Positions 8,823 through 17,697 of a stretch of DNA of 64,000 nucleotides are shown here, piece by piece. The translations under genes were made by a program, and so were the position numbers. The notes beneath the pieces were generated by a model. That model was given only the letters and a program-made list of their open reading frames with translations, ran no database searches and had not been told where the DNA came from. Source of the DNA: Candidatus Devosia phytovorans (GTDB lineage: Bacteria; Pseudomonadota; Alphaproteobacteria; Rhizobiales; Devosiaceae); contig CP119312.1 of NCBI GenBank assembly GCA_029202405.1, forward strand, positions 4,097,001 to 4,161,000, given 5' to 3'. Position 1 is the stretch's first letter, and each line of letters begins with the position of its first letter.

Positions 8823-10064
8823 ATGGCGGGTCCGGCGGCACGCAGGCATTCGGTTGGAGTTCAGGTCGGCGGCGTGATGGTCGGCGGCGGCGCGCCCGTG
8901 GTCGTGCAATCGATGACCAATACCGACACGGCCGATATCGACGCGACGGTCAAGCAGGTGATGCAACTGGCGCGGGCCGGCTCGGAAATCGTCCGCATTA
9001 CGGTCGATCGCGACGAATCCGCAGCGGCCGTGCCTGTTATCCGCGATCGCCTGAGCTTCATGGGCTATGACGTGCCGCTGGTGGGGGACTTCCACTACAT
9101 CGGCCACAAGCTGCTCACCGATCACCCAGCCTGCGCCGAGGCTTTGGCCAAATACCGCATCAATCCGGGCAATGTCGGCTTCAAGGCCAAGCGCGATACA
9201 CAGTTTTCGACGCTGATCGACATCGCCAATCGCTACAACAAGCCGGTGCGCATCGGGGTGAACTGGGGCTCGCTCGATGAGGAATTGCTTACCAGGCTGA
9301 TGGACGAAAATGCCGCGTCCGAGACGCCGATCTCGGCTGCCGCCGTGCAGCGCGAGGCCATCATCCAGTCGGCACTACTTTCGGCCCGTCGCGCCGAAGA
9401 CCTCGGCATGGGGCGCGACCGGATCATTCTGTCGACCAAGGTCTCTGATGTCCAACATCTGATCTCGGTCTACGAAGACCTTGCTGCACGCTGCGACTAT
9501 GCGCTGCATCTGGGGCTGACCGAAGCGGGCATGGGCACCAAGGGCGTGGTCGCTTCGTCGGCGGCGCTGGGGATCCTGCTGCAGCAGGGTATCGGCGATA
9601 CGATCCGCATTTCGCTGACGCCAGAGCCGGGTGGCGATCGCACCACCGAGGTCAGGGTGGCGCAGGAATTGTTGCAGACCATGGGTTTCCGCCAGTTCCT
9701 GCCGGTCGTCGCGGCCTGCCCGGGCTGCGGTCGCACCACCTCGACCACATTCCAGACGCTGGCCAAGGACATCCAGGATCACCTTAATGTCTCCATGCCG
9801 GAATGGCGCGAACGCTATCCGGGCGTCGAAACGCTGACGGTGGCGGTGATGGGCTGCGTGGTCAACGGACCGGGGGAGAGCAAGCATGCCAATATCGGCA
9901 TTTCCCTGCCCGGCACAGGTGAAACACCCGCGGCCCCGGTGTTTGTCGATGGCGAAAAGGTCGTCACCCTGCGCGGCGCCGATGTGGCGGATCAGTTCAA
10001 GGTGATGGTGGCCGACTATATCGAGCGCAAGTTCGGTCAGGGCCAGAAGACGGCTGCGGAATGA
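8823..10064 (+). CDS. ispG: 4-hydroxy-3-methylbut-2-enyl diphosphate synthase IspG (GcpE)
   Basis: Iron-sulfur enzyme of the MEP isoprenoid pathway that converts MEcPP to HMBPP. It has 413 residues from ATG 8823, which has GAGGT five bases upstream; the longer frame from TTG 8808 is less likely. The three cluster-binding cysteines are at 299 and 302 (ACPGCGRT) and 345 (MGCVVNGPGE). QSMTNTDTADIDAT near the start and the VNGPGE motif are diagnostic. The nearby ispA gene acts later in the same pathway but on the other strand. Confidence 0.97.
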   Translation: MAGPAARRHSVGVQVGGVMVGGGAPVVVQSMTNTDTADIDATVKQVMQLARAGSEIVRITVDRDESAAAVPVIRDRLSFMGYDVPLVGDFHYIGHKLLTDHPACAEALAKYRINPGNVGFKAKRDTQFSTLIDIANRYNKPVRIGVNWGSLDEELLTRLMDENAASETPISAAAVQREAIIQSALLSARRAEDLGMGRDRIILSTKVSDVQHLISVYEDLAARCDYALHLGLTEAGMGTKGVVASSAALGILLQQGIGDTIRISLTPEPGGDRTTEVRVAQELLQTMGFRQFLPVVAACPGCGRTTSTTFQTLAKDIQDHLNVSMPEWRERYPGVETLTVAVMGCVVNGPGESKHANIGISLPGTGETPAAPVFVDGEKVVTLRGADVADQFKVMVADYIERKFGQGQKTAAE

Positions 10065-10198
10065 GCGACCCCGACCGGGACGACGACTATCGCCCGCGCA
10101 CATTTCTCCAGGTGCTCTACGGCAATCCGCGGCGCTGGATCTATATCGGCCTGCTCATTGTGGTGCTGCTTATCCTGCGCTGGACCGGCAACCTCTAG
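10061..10198 (+). CDS. Small single-pass membrane protein overlapping the ispG stop
   Basis: A 45-residue frame whose ATG overlaps the ispG stop as ATGA, so it is probably translationally coupled. The N-terminal half is charged (DPDRDDDY); the C-terminal half has one transmembrane helix rich in Ile, Leu and Val (IYIGLLIVVLLIL). No family recognised. The coupling and the sensible helix support it as a real gene; conservation was not tested. Confidence 0.6.
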   Translation: MSDPDRDDDYRPRTFLQVLYGNPRRWIYIGLLIVVLLILRWTGNL

Positions 10199-10668
10199 GC
10201 TGCTTCTGGCGGGATGCAGGCATCGACCCATTTGTTGCCGCAGAGCTCGGCCAGGCGTTCGACGCTGAGCCGGACCGAGGCATGGGTATCGCCGCCGGCT
10301 GGGATCATCACGTCATAGACCTTGATGGAAACGTCGAGATAGATCGGCAAGGGTGCGGGCAGGCCAAAGGGGCAGACGCCGCCGACCGGGTGGCTGGTCA
10401 GGCGCAACACATCGTCGGAACCCAGCATGCGCGGGCGCCCGCCAAAGGCGGTCTTGGATTTCTGGTTGTCCAGCCGGGCATTACCGCGCGTCACTAGCAG
10501 GAATTCCTCGTCCTTGACGCGGATGCAGAGGGTCTTGGCGATCTGGCCGGGCTCGACGCCATGCACGGCGGCGGCGAGGTCCACAGTGGCGGTGGAATTA
10601 TCGGTGACTTCGACAACGAGATCAGGTGCGCGGGCGGCCAGATCGGCCTGTACGGAGGCAAGGGACAA
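10195..10668 (-). CDS. YbaK/EbsC-type aminoacyl-tRNA deacylase
   Basis: Trans-editing domain protein of 157 residues, probably hydrolysing mischarged Cys- or Ala-tRNA-Pro. VEPGQIAKTLCIRVKDE and the later GGVCPFGLPAPLPIYLD segment are typical of the YbaK family. The start is set at TTG 10668, because AAGGA sits six bases upstream and the longer frame from 10716 would overlap the MOSC gene. It lies 10 bases after that gene and was probably made on the same message. Confidence 0.85.
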   Translation of the reverse strand: MSLASVQADLAARAPDLVVEVTDNSTATVDLAAAVHGVEPGQIAKTLCIRVKDEEFLLVTRGNARLDNQKSKTAFGGRPRMLGSDDVLRLTSHPVGGVCPFGLPAPLPIYLDVSIKVYDVMIPAGGDTHASVRLSVERLAELCGNKWVDACIPPEAA

Positions 10669-10678
10669 GAGATTTCCT

Positions 10679-11311
10679 TCAGAACAGGCTGGCGAGTTTG
10701 TCTTCGTAGTCGGCACGCATCTTGTAGTGGACGGGCGCCGTCAGGGCGCGGCGCATGAAGTCGGGGTCGAGCTGGCGCTTGCCGTCGAGCGCCATCAGCT
10801 CAGCAACGGTGATGCGCGCGCCCTGATAGGGTGTGACCGTCACGTCCATGCCGGTTTCGACAGTGCCTGGAATTATGACGCGGCAGTAGGCGCCTGGGCG
10901 GCCCGCGCGGTGGAAGCGCTTGACGAAGCCTCGGTCACCCATCTGGGCGGCAAAGGTCATGCAGGGTGTGCGGTGCGAGGTGACTTCCATCACGACCGGA
11001 CCGATGGTGAAGCGGTCGCCGACGGCAACGCGGCCGCCCTCAACACCTGAAATGGTCAGGTTGTCACCAAATGTGCCCGGCTCGATGCGGCGACCGAGTT
11101 CGTCAGCCCAGAACTGATAATCATCGGCGAAATAGATATAGATGGCTTGGTCGACACCGCCGTGATGCTTGCGGTCGCAGATGGCGTCATCCTTGATGCC
11201 CTGCGCATCGATCTCGGCGCTGGGCTGAGGGCGTTTCACAATGCCGGTGAGCGGTTTGTAGCCCTCGATATGCTGGGCGGTACCGCGGTTGACGCTGAGC
11301 AGGTTGGCCAT
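10679..11311 (-). CDS. MOSC domain protein (YiiM-like)
   Basis: 210-residue MOSC (molybdenum cofactor sulfurase C-terminal) protein. Members bind sulfur carried on a conserved cysteine and handle the molybdenum cofactor or detoxify N-hydroxylated compounds. Visible motifs are KHHGGVDQAIYIY, PGTFGDNLT and the SHRTPCMTFA segment containing the candidate cysteine. ATG 11311 has GGGAG seven bases upstream and starts one base after the ispA stop, indicating an ispA-MOSC-ybaK operon. Confidence 0.88.
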   Translation of the reverse strand: MANLLSVNRGTAQHIEGYKPLTGIVKRPQPSAEIDAQGIKDDAICDRKHHGGVDQAIYIYFADDYQFWADELGRRIEPGTFGDNLTISGVEGGRVAVGDRFTIGPVVMEVTSHRTPCMTFAAQMGDRGFVKRFHRAGRPGAYCRVIIPGTVETGMDVTVTPYQGARITVAELMALDGKRQLDPDFMRRALTAPVHYKMRADYEDKLASLF

Positions 11312-11312
11312 G

Positions 11313-12215
11313 TCAGTTCTCCCGGCTGGCGAAATATTTCGCCGTGGCGCGCAGACCGTCGGCCTTGGGGCCAAAGGTGCGCAGGGCGGACAATGCGTCA
11401 TTGACGGTCTGGTTCAATCGGGCGCGGGCGCCATCGACGCCCAGCTGAGCGACCAGCGTCTGCTTGCCGGCGTGGGCATCCTTGCCGGTCGCCTTGCCCA
11501 TGGCTTCGGTTGTAGCGGTTACGTCCAAGATGTCGTCGGCGAGCTGGAAGGCGCGGCCGGCGGCCTCGGCATAGGCGGTGACGACCGACAGGGCGCGCGG
11601 ATCGGCGCCGCCCAGAATGGCGCCCATACGGACGCTGGCGCGGATCAGGGCGCCGGTCTTCATGGCCTGCATGGTGGAAATGTCGTCGCCCGAAAATCCG
11701 CCCTGCTCGCCCTCGATGTCGCGCATCTGCCCTCCGACCATGCCGCCCACGCCGGAGCCGGCGACCAGTTCGGCCACGAGGCGGATACGGGTGGATGCAT
11801 CAGGGTGGCATTCGGGATCGGCCAAGAGGCCGAAGGCATGGGTGAGAAGGGCGTCGCCGGCGAGGATGGCGGTGGCTTCGTCATAGGCCCTGTGCACGGT
11901 GGGGCGGCCACGACGCAGGTCGTCGTTGTCCATGGCCGGCAGGTCGTCGTGAATCAGCGAATAGCAATGCACCATTTCCACCGCCAGGCCTGCGGTCAGC
12001 GACTGGGCTGGTGGGACATGGAAAATGGCAGCAGCCTGGCGCACCAGCAGCGGGCGCAGGCGCTTGCCGCCTTCCAGCGCGCCGTGGCGCATAGCAGCCA
12101 ATACGCGTTCCGCGGCAGGACCGGGGCCGGACAGGCGGCCGGCATCGAGATGCTGCGCCAATCCGGCTTCCACGGCGCGCGCGCAATCAGCGATGTCGGC
12201 GGCAAAATCATACAT
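11313..12215 (-). CDS. ispA: Polyprenyl (farnesyl/geranylgeranyl) diphosphate synthase
   Basis: Trans-prenyl transferase of 300 residues that condenses IPP with allylic diphosphates. The first aspartate-rich motif is DDLPAMDNDD and the second DDILD; the GGKRLRP substrate motif is also present. Length and the short spacing in the first motif fit IspA-type farnesyl diphosphate synthase, but product chain length is not certain from sequence. It leads a minus-strand operon with the MOSC and ybaK genes. Confidence 0.93.
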   Translation of the reverse strand: MYDFAADIADCARAVEAGLAQHLDAGRLSGPGPAAERVLAAMRHGALEGGKRLRPLLVRQAAAIFHVPPAQSLTAGLAVEMVHCYSLIHDDLPAMDNDDLRRGRPTVHRAYDEATAILAGDALLTHAFGLLADPECHPDASTRIRLVAELVAGSGVGGMVGGQMRDIEGEQGGFSGDDISTMQAMKTGALIRASVRMGAILGGADPRALSVVTAYAEAAGRAFQLADDILDVTATTEAMGKATGKDAHAGKQTLVAQLGVDGARARLNQTVNDALSALRTFGPKADGLRATAKYFASREN

Positions 12216-12293
12216 GCCAGTGTGCTAGCCAATTGCAGGACGCGCGGCAAGCACAGCAACGTTTTCCTTAACCCGCCATGCTATTTGCCTCTC

Positions 12294-13004
12294 ATGGCGC
12301 GCAAGGCAAAAGGCATCTGGCGGATTCTCCGCCCTCTGGGTTTGATCATGGCAGCTCTGGTCGCCATCCCGGCCTTACTGACGCCGGTCTATCTCGTTGT
12401 CGATCCCGTCTCGGTGCCCATGCTGGAGCGCTATCTCACGGGGCGGCCGGTGGTGCGGGAATGGCGCGATATCGGCGATATTTCGGACCGGCTCAAGGCT
12501 TCGTTGATCCTCTCCGAAGACGGGCAGTTCTGCCGCCATTGGGGCGTCGATTTCGGCGCGCTGCGCGAAGAGGTCGAGCGCTATATGGAGGGTGAGGACG
12601 CGCGGGGCGCGTCGACCATCACCATGCAGGTATCGCGCAACCTTTTCCTCTGGAACAGCCCCAGCGTCATCCGTAAGGCGCTGGAAGTGCCGCTGGCGCT
12701 TTATGTCGATCTGGTTCTGCCCAAGCGCCGGATCATGGAGATCTATCTCAATATCGCCGAATGGGGTCCCGAGGGACAGTTCGGCGTTGGCGCCGGCGCA
12801 CAACGGGCTTTCGGGGTTGAGCCACAAAATCTCGACTGGTACCGGGCGACGATGCTGGTGACAGCGTTGCCCAATCCCATGCTGCGCCAGCCGGGACGGC
12901 CATCACAAGGCATGCTTCGGATTGCCGGGATCATCGAAGGTCGCGTGATCGAATACGGGCAGCGCGCGGAATGCGTTGGCGAGAACGGGCGCCTGTCGCT
13001 GTGA
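12294..13004 (+). CDS. mtgA: Monofunctional biosynthetic peptidoglycan transglycosylase MtgA
   Basis: GT51 glycosyltransferase that polymerises lipid II into glycan strands at the inner membrane. It has 236 residues, with one N-terminal transmembrane helix at about 10-33. Catalytic motif 1 is SEDGQFCRHWGVD, motif 2 GASTITMQVSRNLF, followed by RKALEVPLALYVDLVLPKRR and EIYLNIAEWG. No transpeptidase domain follows. It is divergent from ispA with 78 bases between. ATG 12294 lacks a strong ribosome site but matches the family start. Confidence 0.95.
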   Translation: MARKAKGIWRILRPLGLIMAALVAIPALLTPVYLVVDPVSVPMLERYLTGRPVVREWRDIGDISDRLKASLILSEDGQFCRHWGVDFGALREEVERYMEGEDARGASTITMQVSRNLFLWNSPSVIRKALEVPLALYVDLVLPKRRIMEIYLNIAEWGPEGQFGVGAGAQRAFGVEPQNLDWYRATMLVTALPNPMLRQPGRPSQGMLRIAGIIEGRVIEYGQRAECVGENGRLSL

Positions 13005-13010
13005 ACTGAG

Positions 13011-13062
13011 ACGCGTTTTTCGGGCCGCAAAACCGGGAGCCACTTTTGCTGAAAACGCTTTA
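13011..13062. repeat. Dispersed intergenic palindromic element, copy 1
   Basis: An imperfectly palindromic sequence of about 50 bases starting ACGCGTTTTTCGGG, with a GCAAAACCGG core and ending GAAAACGCTTTA. A second copy is at 26444-26497. Each sits between the ends of two convergent genes and contains the stop codon of the minus-strand gene. Short palindromic elements of this look are common in Hyphomicrobiales (recalled, not searched). It may act as a bidirectional terminator. Confidence 0.6.
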
Positions 13063-13614
13063 GGCCGCTTCTTCCTGCGCCAGCAGATCAGCCAACGCCA
13101 TCAACTGGCGGTCGCGGATGCCCAGGTCCTGCAGGTGGCGGGCCGTGTTGAGCACATAGTCCACGTTGCGACCGGAGAGGCCGATGCCGGCGCGGACCAT
13201 GGCGAGTTGCTGGTCAAGATCGAGATTGCCGGCGAACTGTTCGTGGCGCTCGTCGACGAGAAAGGCGAGGGCGCTGACAGTCCGGCCATCGGCGAGGCGC
13301 ACCGGGCGCATGACGTCGCGATAGACCGCCGTCACCTGCTCGCGCTCCTGCAGATAGGCAAAGGCATTGGCCCAGTTGGCTTCTGCCACCTCGAACACCA
13401 TGCCGCGGCAGGAACCACCGCGGGTCAGGCCGAAAACTAGGCCTGGACGGTCCACCGTTCCGCGATGGTGGTGGGAGACAATGGAGAGGCTGCGGTGGGC
13501 GCCCTTGAGCAGGCCCTGCTGCGCCGAGACATAGGCGAAGCCGGGATTCCAGATGAGGGACCCGTAGCCGAAGACCCAATGAGTGCTTTTGCTGTGCGTA
13601 TCTTGCATGGTCAT
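13060..13614 (-). CDS. ChaC-like gamma-glutamylcyclotransferase (copy 1)
   Basis: Glutathione-specific gamma-glutamylcyclotransferase-fold protein of 184 residues. The substrate loop FGYGSLIWNPGF is intact, and the candidate catalytic glutamate lies in YLQEREQVTAVY. Family members release 5-oxoproline from gamma-glutamyl peptides. Two larger paralogues occur at 27818 and 28591. ATG 13614 is used; ATG 13608 is possible. The last codon lies in the repeat at 13011-13062. Confidence 0.87.
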   Translation of the reverse strand: MTMQDTHSKSTHWVFGYGSLIWNPGFAYVSAQQGLLKGAHRSLSIVSHHHRGTVDRPGLVFGLTRGGSCRGMVFEVAEANWANAFAYLQEREQVTAVYRDVMRPVRLADGRTVSALAFLVDERHEQFAGNLDLDQQLAMVRAGIGLSGRNVDYVLNTARHLQDLGIRDRQLMALADLLAQEEAA

Positions 13615-13753
13615 AACCTGAACAGAAATCTAGGCAAGCCTGCGACGGCAGGCAATGGGCGGGAATGGTTATGTGCCCTGCAGCGTGGATACCACCTTCA
13701 AATGGGTGGGACGGGCTTTGGCCCCGGCGCGTGGAAGGGTAAGACTTCCGGCC

Positions 13754-14725
13754 ATGAAAAAACGAATCATCATCCTGGGCTGTGTCGTCATCGCCGTGGT
13801 CGGCATTTGGAGCGCCGCCTGGTTCGTGCTGGCGGGCATGGTGAAGCAGAATATCGAAGCCATGGCACAGGCCGATGGCGTGTTGAAGCCCAATGTCACC
13901 TGCGAAACGCTCAATATCGGGGGCTTCCCCTTCCGTTTCGATGCCGATTGCGTCAATGCGCGGATTGTCAGTGGTGATGTGGTGGTGGATGTGCCGGGCA
14001 TTCGCGCCAGCATACGCGTCTATGCACCGACCCATCTTCTCGCCTGGGCGCAGGGACCGGTTCAGCTCAGCGATAATTTCACCGGCACGCGCAATGCGGT
14101 GGCCTGGTCCAGCCTTGAGGCCAGTGTCCGGCTCGACAATTGGCGGATTGCCCGCGCCTCGATCTCGGGCAAGGACTTGGTCTGGAGCGATACGCTGTTC
14201 GGCAATTCGGTGATTGCGCAGAGCCCGCTGACCGAACTGCATCTGTTCGACATTCCCGAGCAACATGATGCAGAGCGCAAAACGGCGGCGCTAGCCGTTT
14301 ATGCCAAGGCCGACACACTCGCCTGGCCGGGACTGACGCTGACCGATACCAATGCCGAAGTGCAGCTCGAGATGAGCGGACTGCCCGACGATGTGCGGAC
14401 CTGGGGTGACCCGCTGCTGCTGCCTGCGATCCAGCAAGCCGGTGGCAAACTCAATGTTGTGTCGGTACGAGCGACGGACGCGGCTTCCACGCTGGAAGCC
14501 AATGGTGTGCTGGGTGTTGACGACCAGGCGCTGCTTGATGGCCAGATCGGTATAGCCTCGACCGGCGTGGCCGAACGCATCGGTCCGATGATCGAAGAGC
14601 CTTGGCGCACACTGGTGCTGGGCACGCCGGGGCAGGATGGGGCCTATACCAATCAGCTGACCTTCAAGGCCGGCGCGATCTTTTCCGGTCTTGTTCCGAT
14701 CGCCAGCATACCGCCACTATACTAG
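13754..14725 (+). CDS. DUF2125 family protein
   Basis: 323 residues, with one N-terminal transmembrane helix or uncleaved signal at about 4-27 and a long beta-rich, probably periplasmic remainder. GFPFRFDADC and the repeated D-x-V pattern are typical of DUF2125, an alphaproteobacterial family of unknown function. ATG 13754 was chosen because the hydrophobic N-terminus follows directly (MKKRIIIL). Its last four bases overlap the convergent tyrA. Confidence 0.82.
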   Translation: MKKRIIILGCVVIAVVGIWSAAWFVLAGMVKQNIEAMAQADGVLKPNVTCETLNIGGFPFRFDADCVNARIVSGDVVVDVPGIRASIRVYAPTHLLAWAQGPVQLSDNFTGTRNAVAWSSLEASVRLDNWRIARASISGKDLVWSDTLFGNSVIAQSPLTELHLFDIPEQHDAERKTAALAVYAKADTLAWPGLTLTDTNAEVQLEMSGLPDDVRTWGDPLLLPAIQQAGGKLNVVSVRATDAASTLEANGVLGVDDQALLDGQIGIASTGVAERIGPMIEEPWRTLVLGTPGQDGAYTNQLTFKAGAIFSGLVPIASIPPLY

Positions 14726-15693
14726 GCGTCTTCCCCGCCATCATGCTCACGGACAAATTTTGTCTCGGGAGCAGGCGGGGATTCGTGGGGGCGGCCGAAA
14801 TCTGGGGCAGCAGTTTCCTGGCCGGCCGAGATGATCGAGCGGCGTATGGCGCGGGTACGGGTGAACATGGCTTCGAGCGCTGGCCCGTCGCCCATGCGCA
14901 CCGAGCGCTGCAGCGCCGACAGATCTTCCGAAAAGCGGCCGAGCATTTCCAGCACGGCTTCGCGATTGGTCAGGAAAATGTCGCGCCACATGACAGGGTC
15001 CGAGGCTGCAATACGCGTAAAATCTCGGAAGCCCGAGGCGGAGAACTTGATGACCTCAGACTGCGTCGCAGTTTCGAGGTCTGCGACGGTGCCCACGATA
15101 TTGTAAGCCACGAGATGGGGGATATGGCTGGTAATGGCCAGAACCATGTCGTGGTGCGCTGCATCCATGCTTTCGACCTGGCTGCCCAGGGCGCGCCAGA
15201 AGGCAGCGAGCTTTTCGGTCTGGGCGGGCGGTACTTCGGGGCCCGGGGTCAGTACGCACCAGCGGCCGGTAAAAAGCTCGGGGAAGCCAGCAGAGGGGCC
15301 GGATTTTTCGGTGCCGGCGATCGGGTGGCCAGGGATAAAATGCACGCTATCGGGAACATGGGGGCCTACGGCTTTGACCACATGTTCCTTGACCGAACCG
15401 ACGTCGGTGAGGATGGCGTCGGGTTCAAGCGCCGGGGCGATAGCCTTTGCAAGGTCGGCATAGACGCCAACGGGCGCGCAGAGAATGACAAGATCGGCGC
15501 CGCGGACGGCTTCGGCGGCATCGAGCGTATAGATATCGCCCAGGTTCAGCTCACGCGCTTCGTCGAGCGTCTCCTGCTTGCGGGTGGCGATGGAAATGAC
15601 CTCCACCAGACCCTGCCGGCGCGCAGCCAAGGCAATGGAGGAGCCGATCAGGCCGATGCCGATGAGGGCGAGCTTGCGGAAATGAACTGTCAT
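14722..15693 (-). CDS. tyrA: Prephenate/arogenate dehydrogenase TyrA (TyrC type)
   Basis: NAD(P)-dependent oxidative decarboxylase giving 4-hydroxyphenylpyruvate or tyrosine, 323 residues. The Rossmann motif GIGLIGSSIA is at about 12-21; DVGSVKEHV, GHPIAGTEKSG and the SHIPHLVAYNIVG helix follow. No chorismate mutase or ACT domain is fused. Its start overlaps the hisC stop by four bases (ATGA), the usual rhizobial hisC-tyrA arrangement in which HisC supplies aromatic transamination. Prephenate versus arogenate specificity cannot be decided here. Confidence 0.93.
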   Translation of the reverse strand: MTVHFRKLALIGIGLIGSSIALAARRQGLVEVISIATRKQETLDEARELNLGDIYTLDAAEAVRGADLVILCAPVGVYADLAKAIAPALEPDAILTDVGSVKEHVVKAVGPHVPDSVHFIPGHPIAGTEKSGPSAGFPELFTGRWCVLTPGPEVPPAQTEKLAAFWRALGSQVESMDAAHHDMVLAITSHIPHLVAYNIVGTVADLETATQSEVIKFSASGFRDFTRIAASDPVMWRDIFLTNREAVLEMLGRFSEDLSALQRSVRMGDGPALEAMFTRTRAIRRSIISAGQETAAPDFGRPHESPPAPETKFVREHDGGEDA

Positions 15694-16790
15694 GCGACCT
15701 TGACCAGTGCCTTGAGGATGCCGACGACGCCGCGCATCGCCTGTTCCGAACCGATGGAAATGCGCAGGCCATCAGTGATGCCATAGGAGGCGCCGATTTC
15801 GCGCACGATAAGCCCGCGCTCGCGCAGGGTTTCGAAGGCCAGCGCGGCGTGGTCGGCATCGGGAAACAGCACCATGACGAAATTGGCCTGGCTCGGGATG
15901 ACGCGGAAATGGTTGGAGTCGTTGAGCTCTTCGGTCAGCCAGTCGCGCCATTGCGCATTATGCGCCCTGAGTTTGTCGTTGAATTCGCTGTCGCGCGCGG
16001 CTGCAGCGCCAGCCAGTTGGGCAGGCAGGTTGACGTTGAACGGGCCACGGATGCGGTTGATGGCGTCTACGACGTGGGCAGGCCCCATCATCCAGCCGAT
16101 TCGTGCTGCTGCCAGACCCATCTTGGAGAAGGTACGGACCATGACGACATTGTCCGCCTCGCGCACGAGGTCGGCGCCGATGGTGTAATCGGCTGCCGTG
16201 ACATATTCGGCATAGGCATTGTCGACGACGAGCAGGATGTCCTTGCGCAGCCCGGCATGCAGGCGCCGCACTTCTGCGTCCGGCAGGTAGGTGCCGGTGG
16301 GATTGTTGGGATTGGCCAGCCAGACGATCTTCGTGCGAGGTGTTACGGCAGCGAGAAGTGCGTCGACATCGGCCGTATAGTCGTCTTCGTCGACCATGAC
16401 GATTTCGGCGCCAGCGGCCTTGGTAATGATCGGATAGACCGAGAAGCCATAGCGGTTCATCACCGCTTCATCGCCGTGTCCGAGATAGCATTGGGCGATC
16501 AGATGCAGCAGGTCGTCCGAGCCATTGCCACAGACAAGGCTCTCGGCGTCAATGCCATGTACTTCGCTCAGTGCTTCGCGCAGCAGGGTCGAAGAGCCCT
16601 CGGGATAGACTTCCAGATGGTCGGCGACCGAGCGGAAGGCTGCCATGGCCTTGGGGCTGGCGCCCAATGGGCTTTCATTCGCCGATAGCTTGACGGCATT
16701 GCTGCCCTTGGCGCCGGACTTGCCGGGCACATAGGGCGCAATATCGAGAATGCCGGGCTGTGGAACGGGGCGGATAAGGTCTTCGGACAT
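15690..16790 (-). CDS. hisC: Histidinol-phosphate/aromatic aminotransferase HisC
   Basis: PLP-dependent class II aminotransferase of 366 residues from ATG 16790; the longer frame to 16859 adds an atypical leader. KLSANESPLG, NPNNPTGTYL and DNAYAEY are family motifs, and the PLP lysine lies in RTFSKMGLAAARIGW. The four-base overlap with tyrA suggests it also, or mainly, serves tyrosine and phenylalanine synthesis. Confidence 0.92.
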   Translation of the reverse strand: MSEDLIRPVPQPGILDIAPYVPGKSGAKGSNAVKLSANESPLGASPKAMAAFRSVADHLEVYPEGSSTLLREALSEVHGIDAESLVCGNGSDDLLHLIAQCYLGHGDEAVMNRYGFSVYPIITKAAGAEIVMVDEDDYTADVDALLAAVTPRTKIVWLANPNNPTGTYLPDAEVRRLHAGLRKDILLVVDNAYAEYVTAADYTIGADLVREADNVVMVRTFSKMGLAAARIGWMMGPAHVVDAINRIRGPFNVNLPAQLAGAAAARDSEFNDKLRAHNAQWRDWLTEELNDSNHFRVIPSQANFVMVLFPDADHAALAFETLRERGLIVREIGASYGITDGLRISIGSEQAMRGVVGILKALVKVA

Positions 16791-16859
16791 GATGCCAATC
16801 TGGGCGGAAAAATCGCGCGGACCATAGTCAAACCAATGCTCATTGGCAAAGGAAAGCAT

Positions 16860-17591
16860 CTAGCCGTGGCGTGCGGTGGCGGTGCTCAGGGTGGGGACGC
16901 GAACGAAGCGTTCCTCGCGTTTGCGGCGGGGAACGGCGGGGAAGGCTTGCTTGCGGGCTCGAACGCAGATGACGCCACTCATCGCGGGTCCGAACAGGCG
17001 CCCGGTGCGCTCGATGAGTCGGGTGGATTTGAGCACCAGCGAGCTTTGCACAGGCGGCAGGAAGAGGCCGTCGCGCCAAGCTTCGGGCACGAAGCTGTGG
17101 TCGCGCAGCAGTCGATCGAGCTGTCCGCCGGAATAGGGGTTGCCCTGACCGAACGGCGTGTTGTCGCGCTGCGCCCATATGCCTCGGCGACGCGGGACAA
17201 CGATGATCAACTGTCCATTTGGGGCGGTGATGCGCCAGAGCTCGCGCATCAGCTCCTCGGCATCGGCAACATGCTCGAGCGCATGGATGGCAATGGTCAG
17301 GTCGACGGCAGCGTCGGTCAGCGGCATTTCGAGTGGGTCGCAGAGCACGGTGTGGCTCGGGCCCTCGCGCGGCCATGCCGATGCCCCCTGACGGGCCGGC
17401 ATGAAAGCCAGCACGCGCTCCGCCTTTTCGAGAGTGAAGCGCAGGTAGGGCGTGGCGAAGCCGAGGCCGAGCACGCGCTTGCCGACAATGTCATCGGCAA
17501 GACCGATCACCTGTTCGCGCACGAGGGCGCGCGATATGCGGCCCAGCGGTGAGCGGTAGTAGGCAATGAGGCGAGTCACGTCGGCTGTCAT
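16860..17591 (-). CDS. Class I SAM-dependent methyltransferase
   Basis: 243 residues. A Rossmann-like methyltransferase core is present: the motif I region around KRVLGLGFATPYL departs from the GxGxG consensus, the motif II-like CDPLEMPL follows, then the HALEHVADAEELMRELWRI helix and GQLIIVVPRRRG. The C-terminus is basic. It sits beside and divergent from gloB, an order I recall from several alphaproteobacteria. Substrate not known. Confidence 0.82.
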   Translation of the reverse strand: MTADVTRLIAYYRSPLGRISRALVREQVIGLADDIVGKRVLGLGFATPYLRFTLEKAERVLAFMPARQGASAWPREGPSHTVLCDPLEMPLTDAAVDLTIAIHALEHVADAEELMRELWRITAPNGQLIIVVPRRRGIWAQRDNTPFGQGNPYSGGQLDRLLRDHSFVPEAWRDGLFLPPVQSSLVLKSTRLIERTGRLFGPAMSGVICVRARKQAFPAVPRRKREERFVRVPTLSTATARHG

Positions 17592-17697
17592 GGCTGCAAC
17601 TGTGCCGCTTTCTCAATGACTTGTCCATTTGGCCGGTTGTCTTGTGCAACCGCACGCCCTAGCTTCCCGGTTCTATCGCTTTGCAAGGAGTTGTGCC

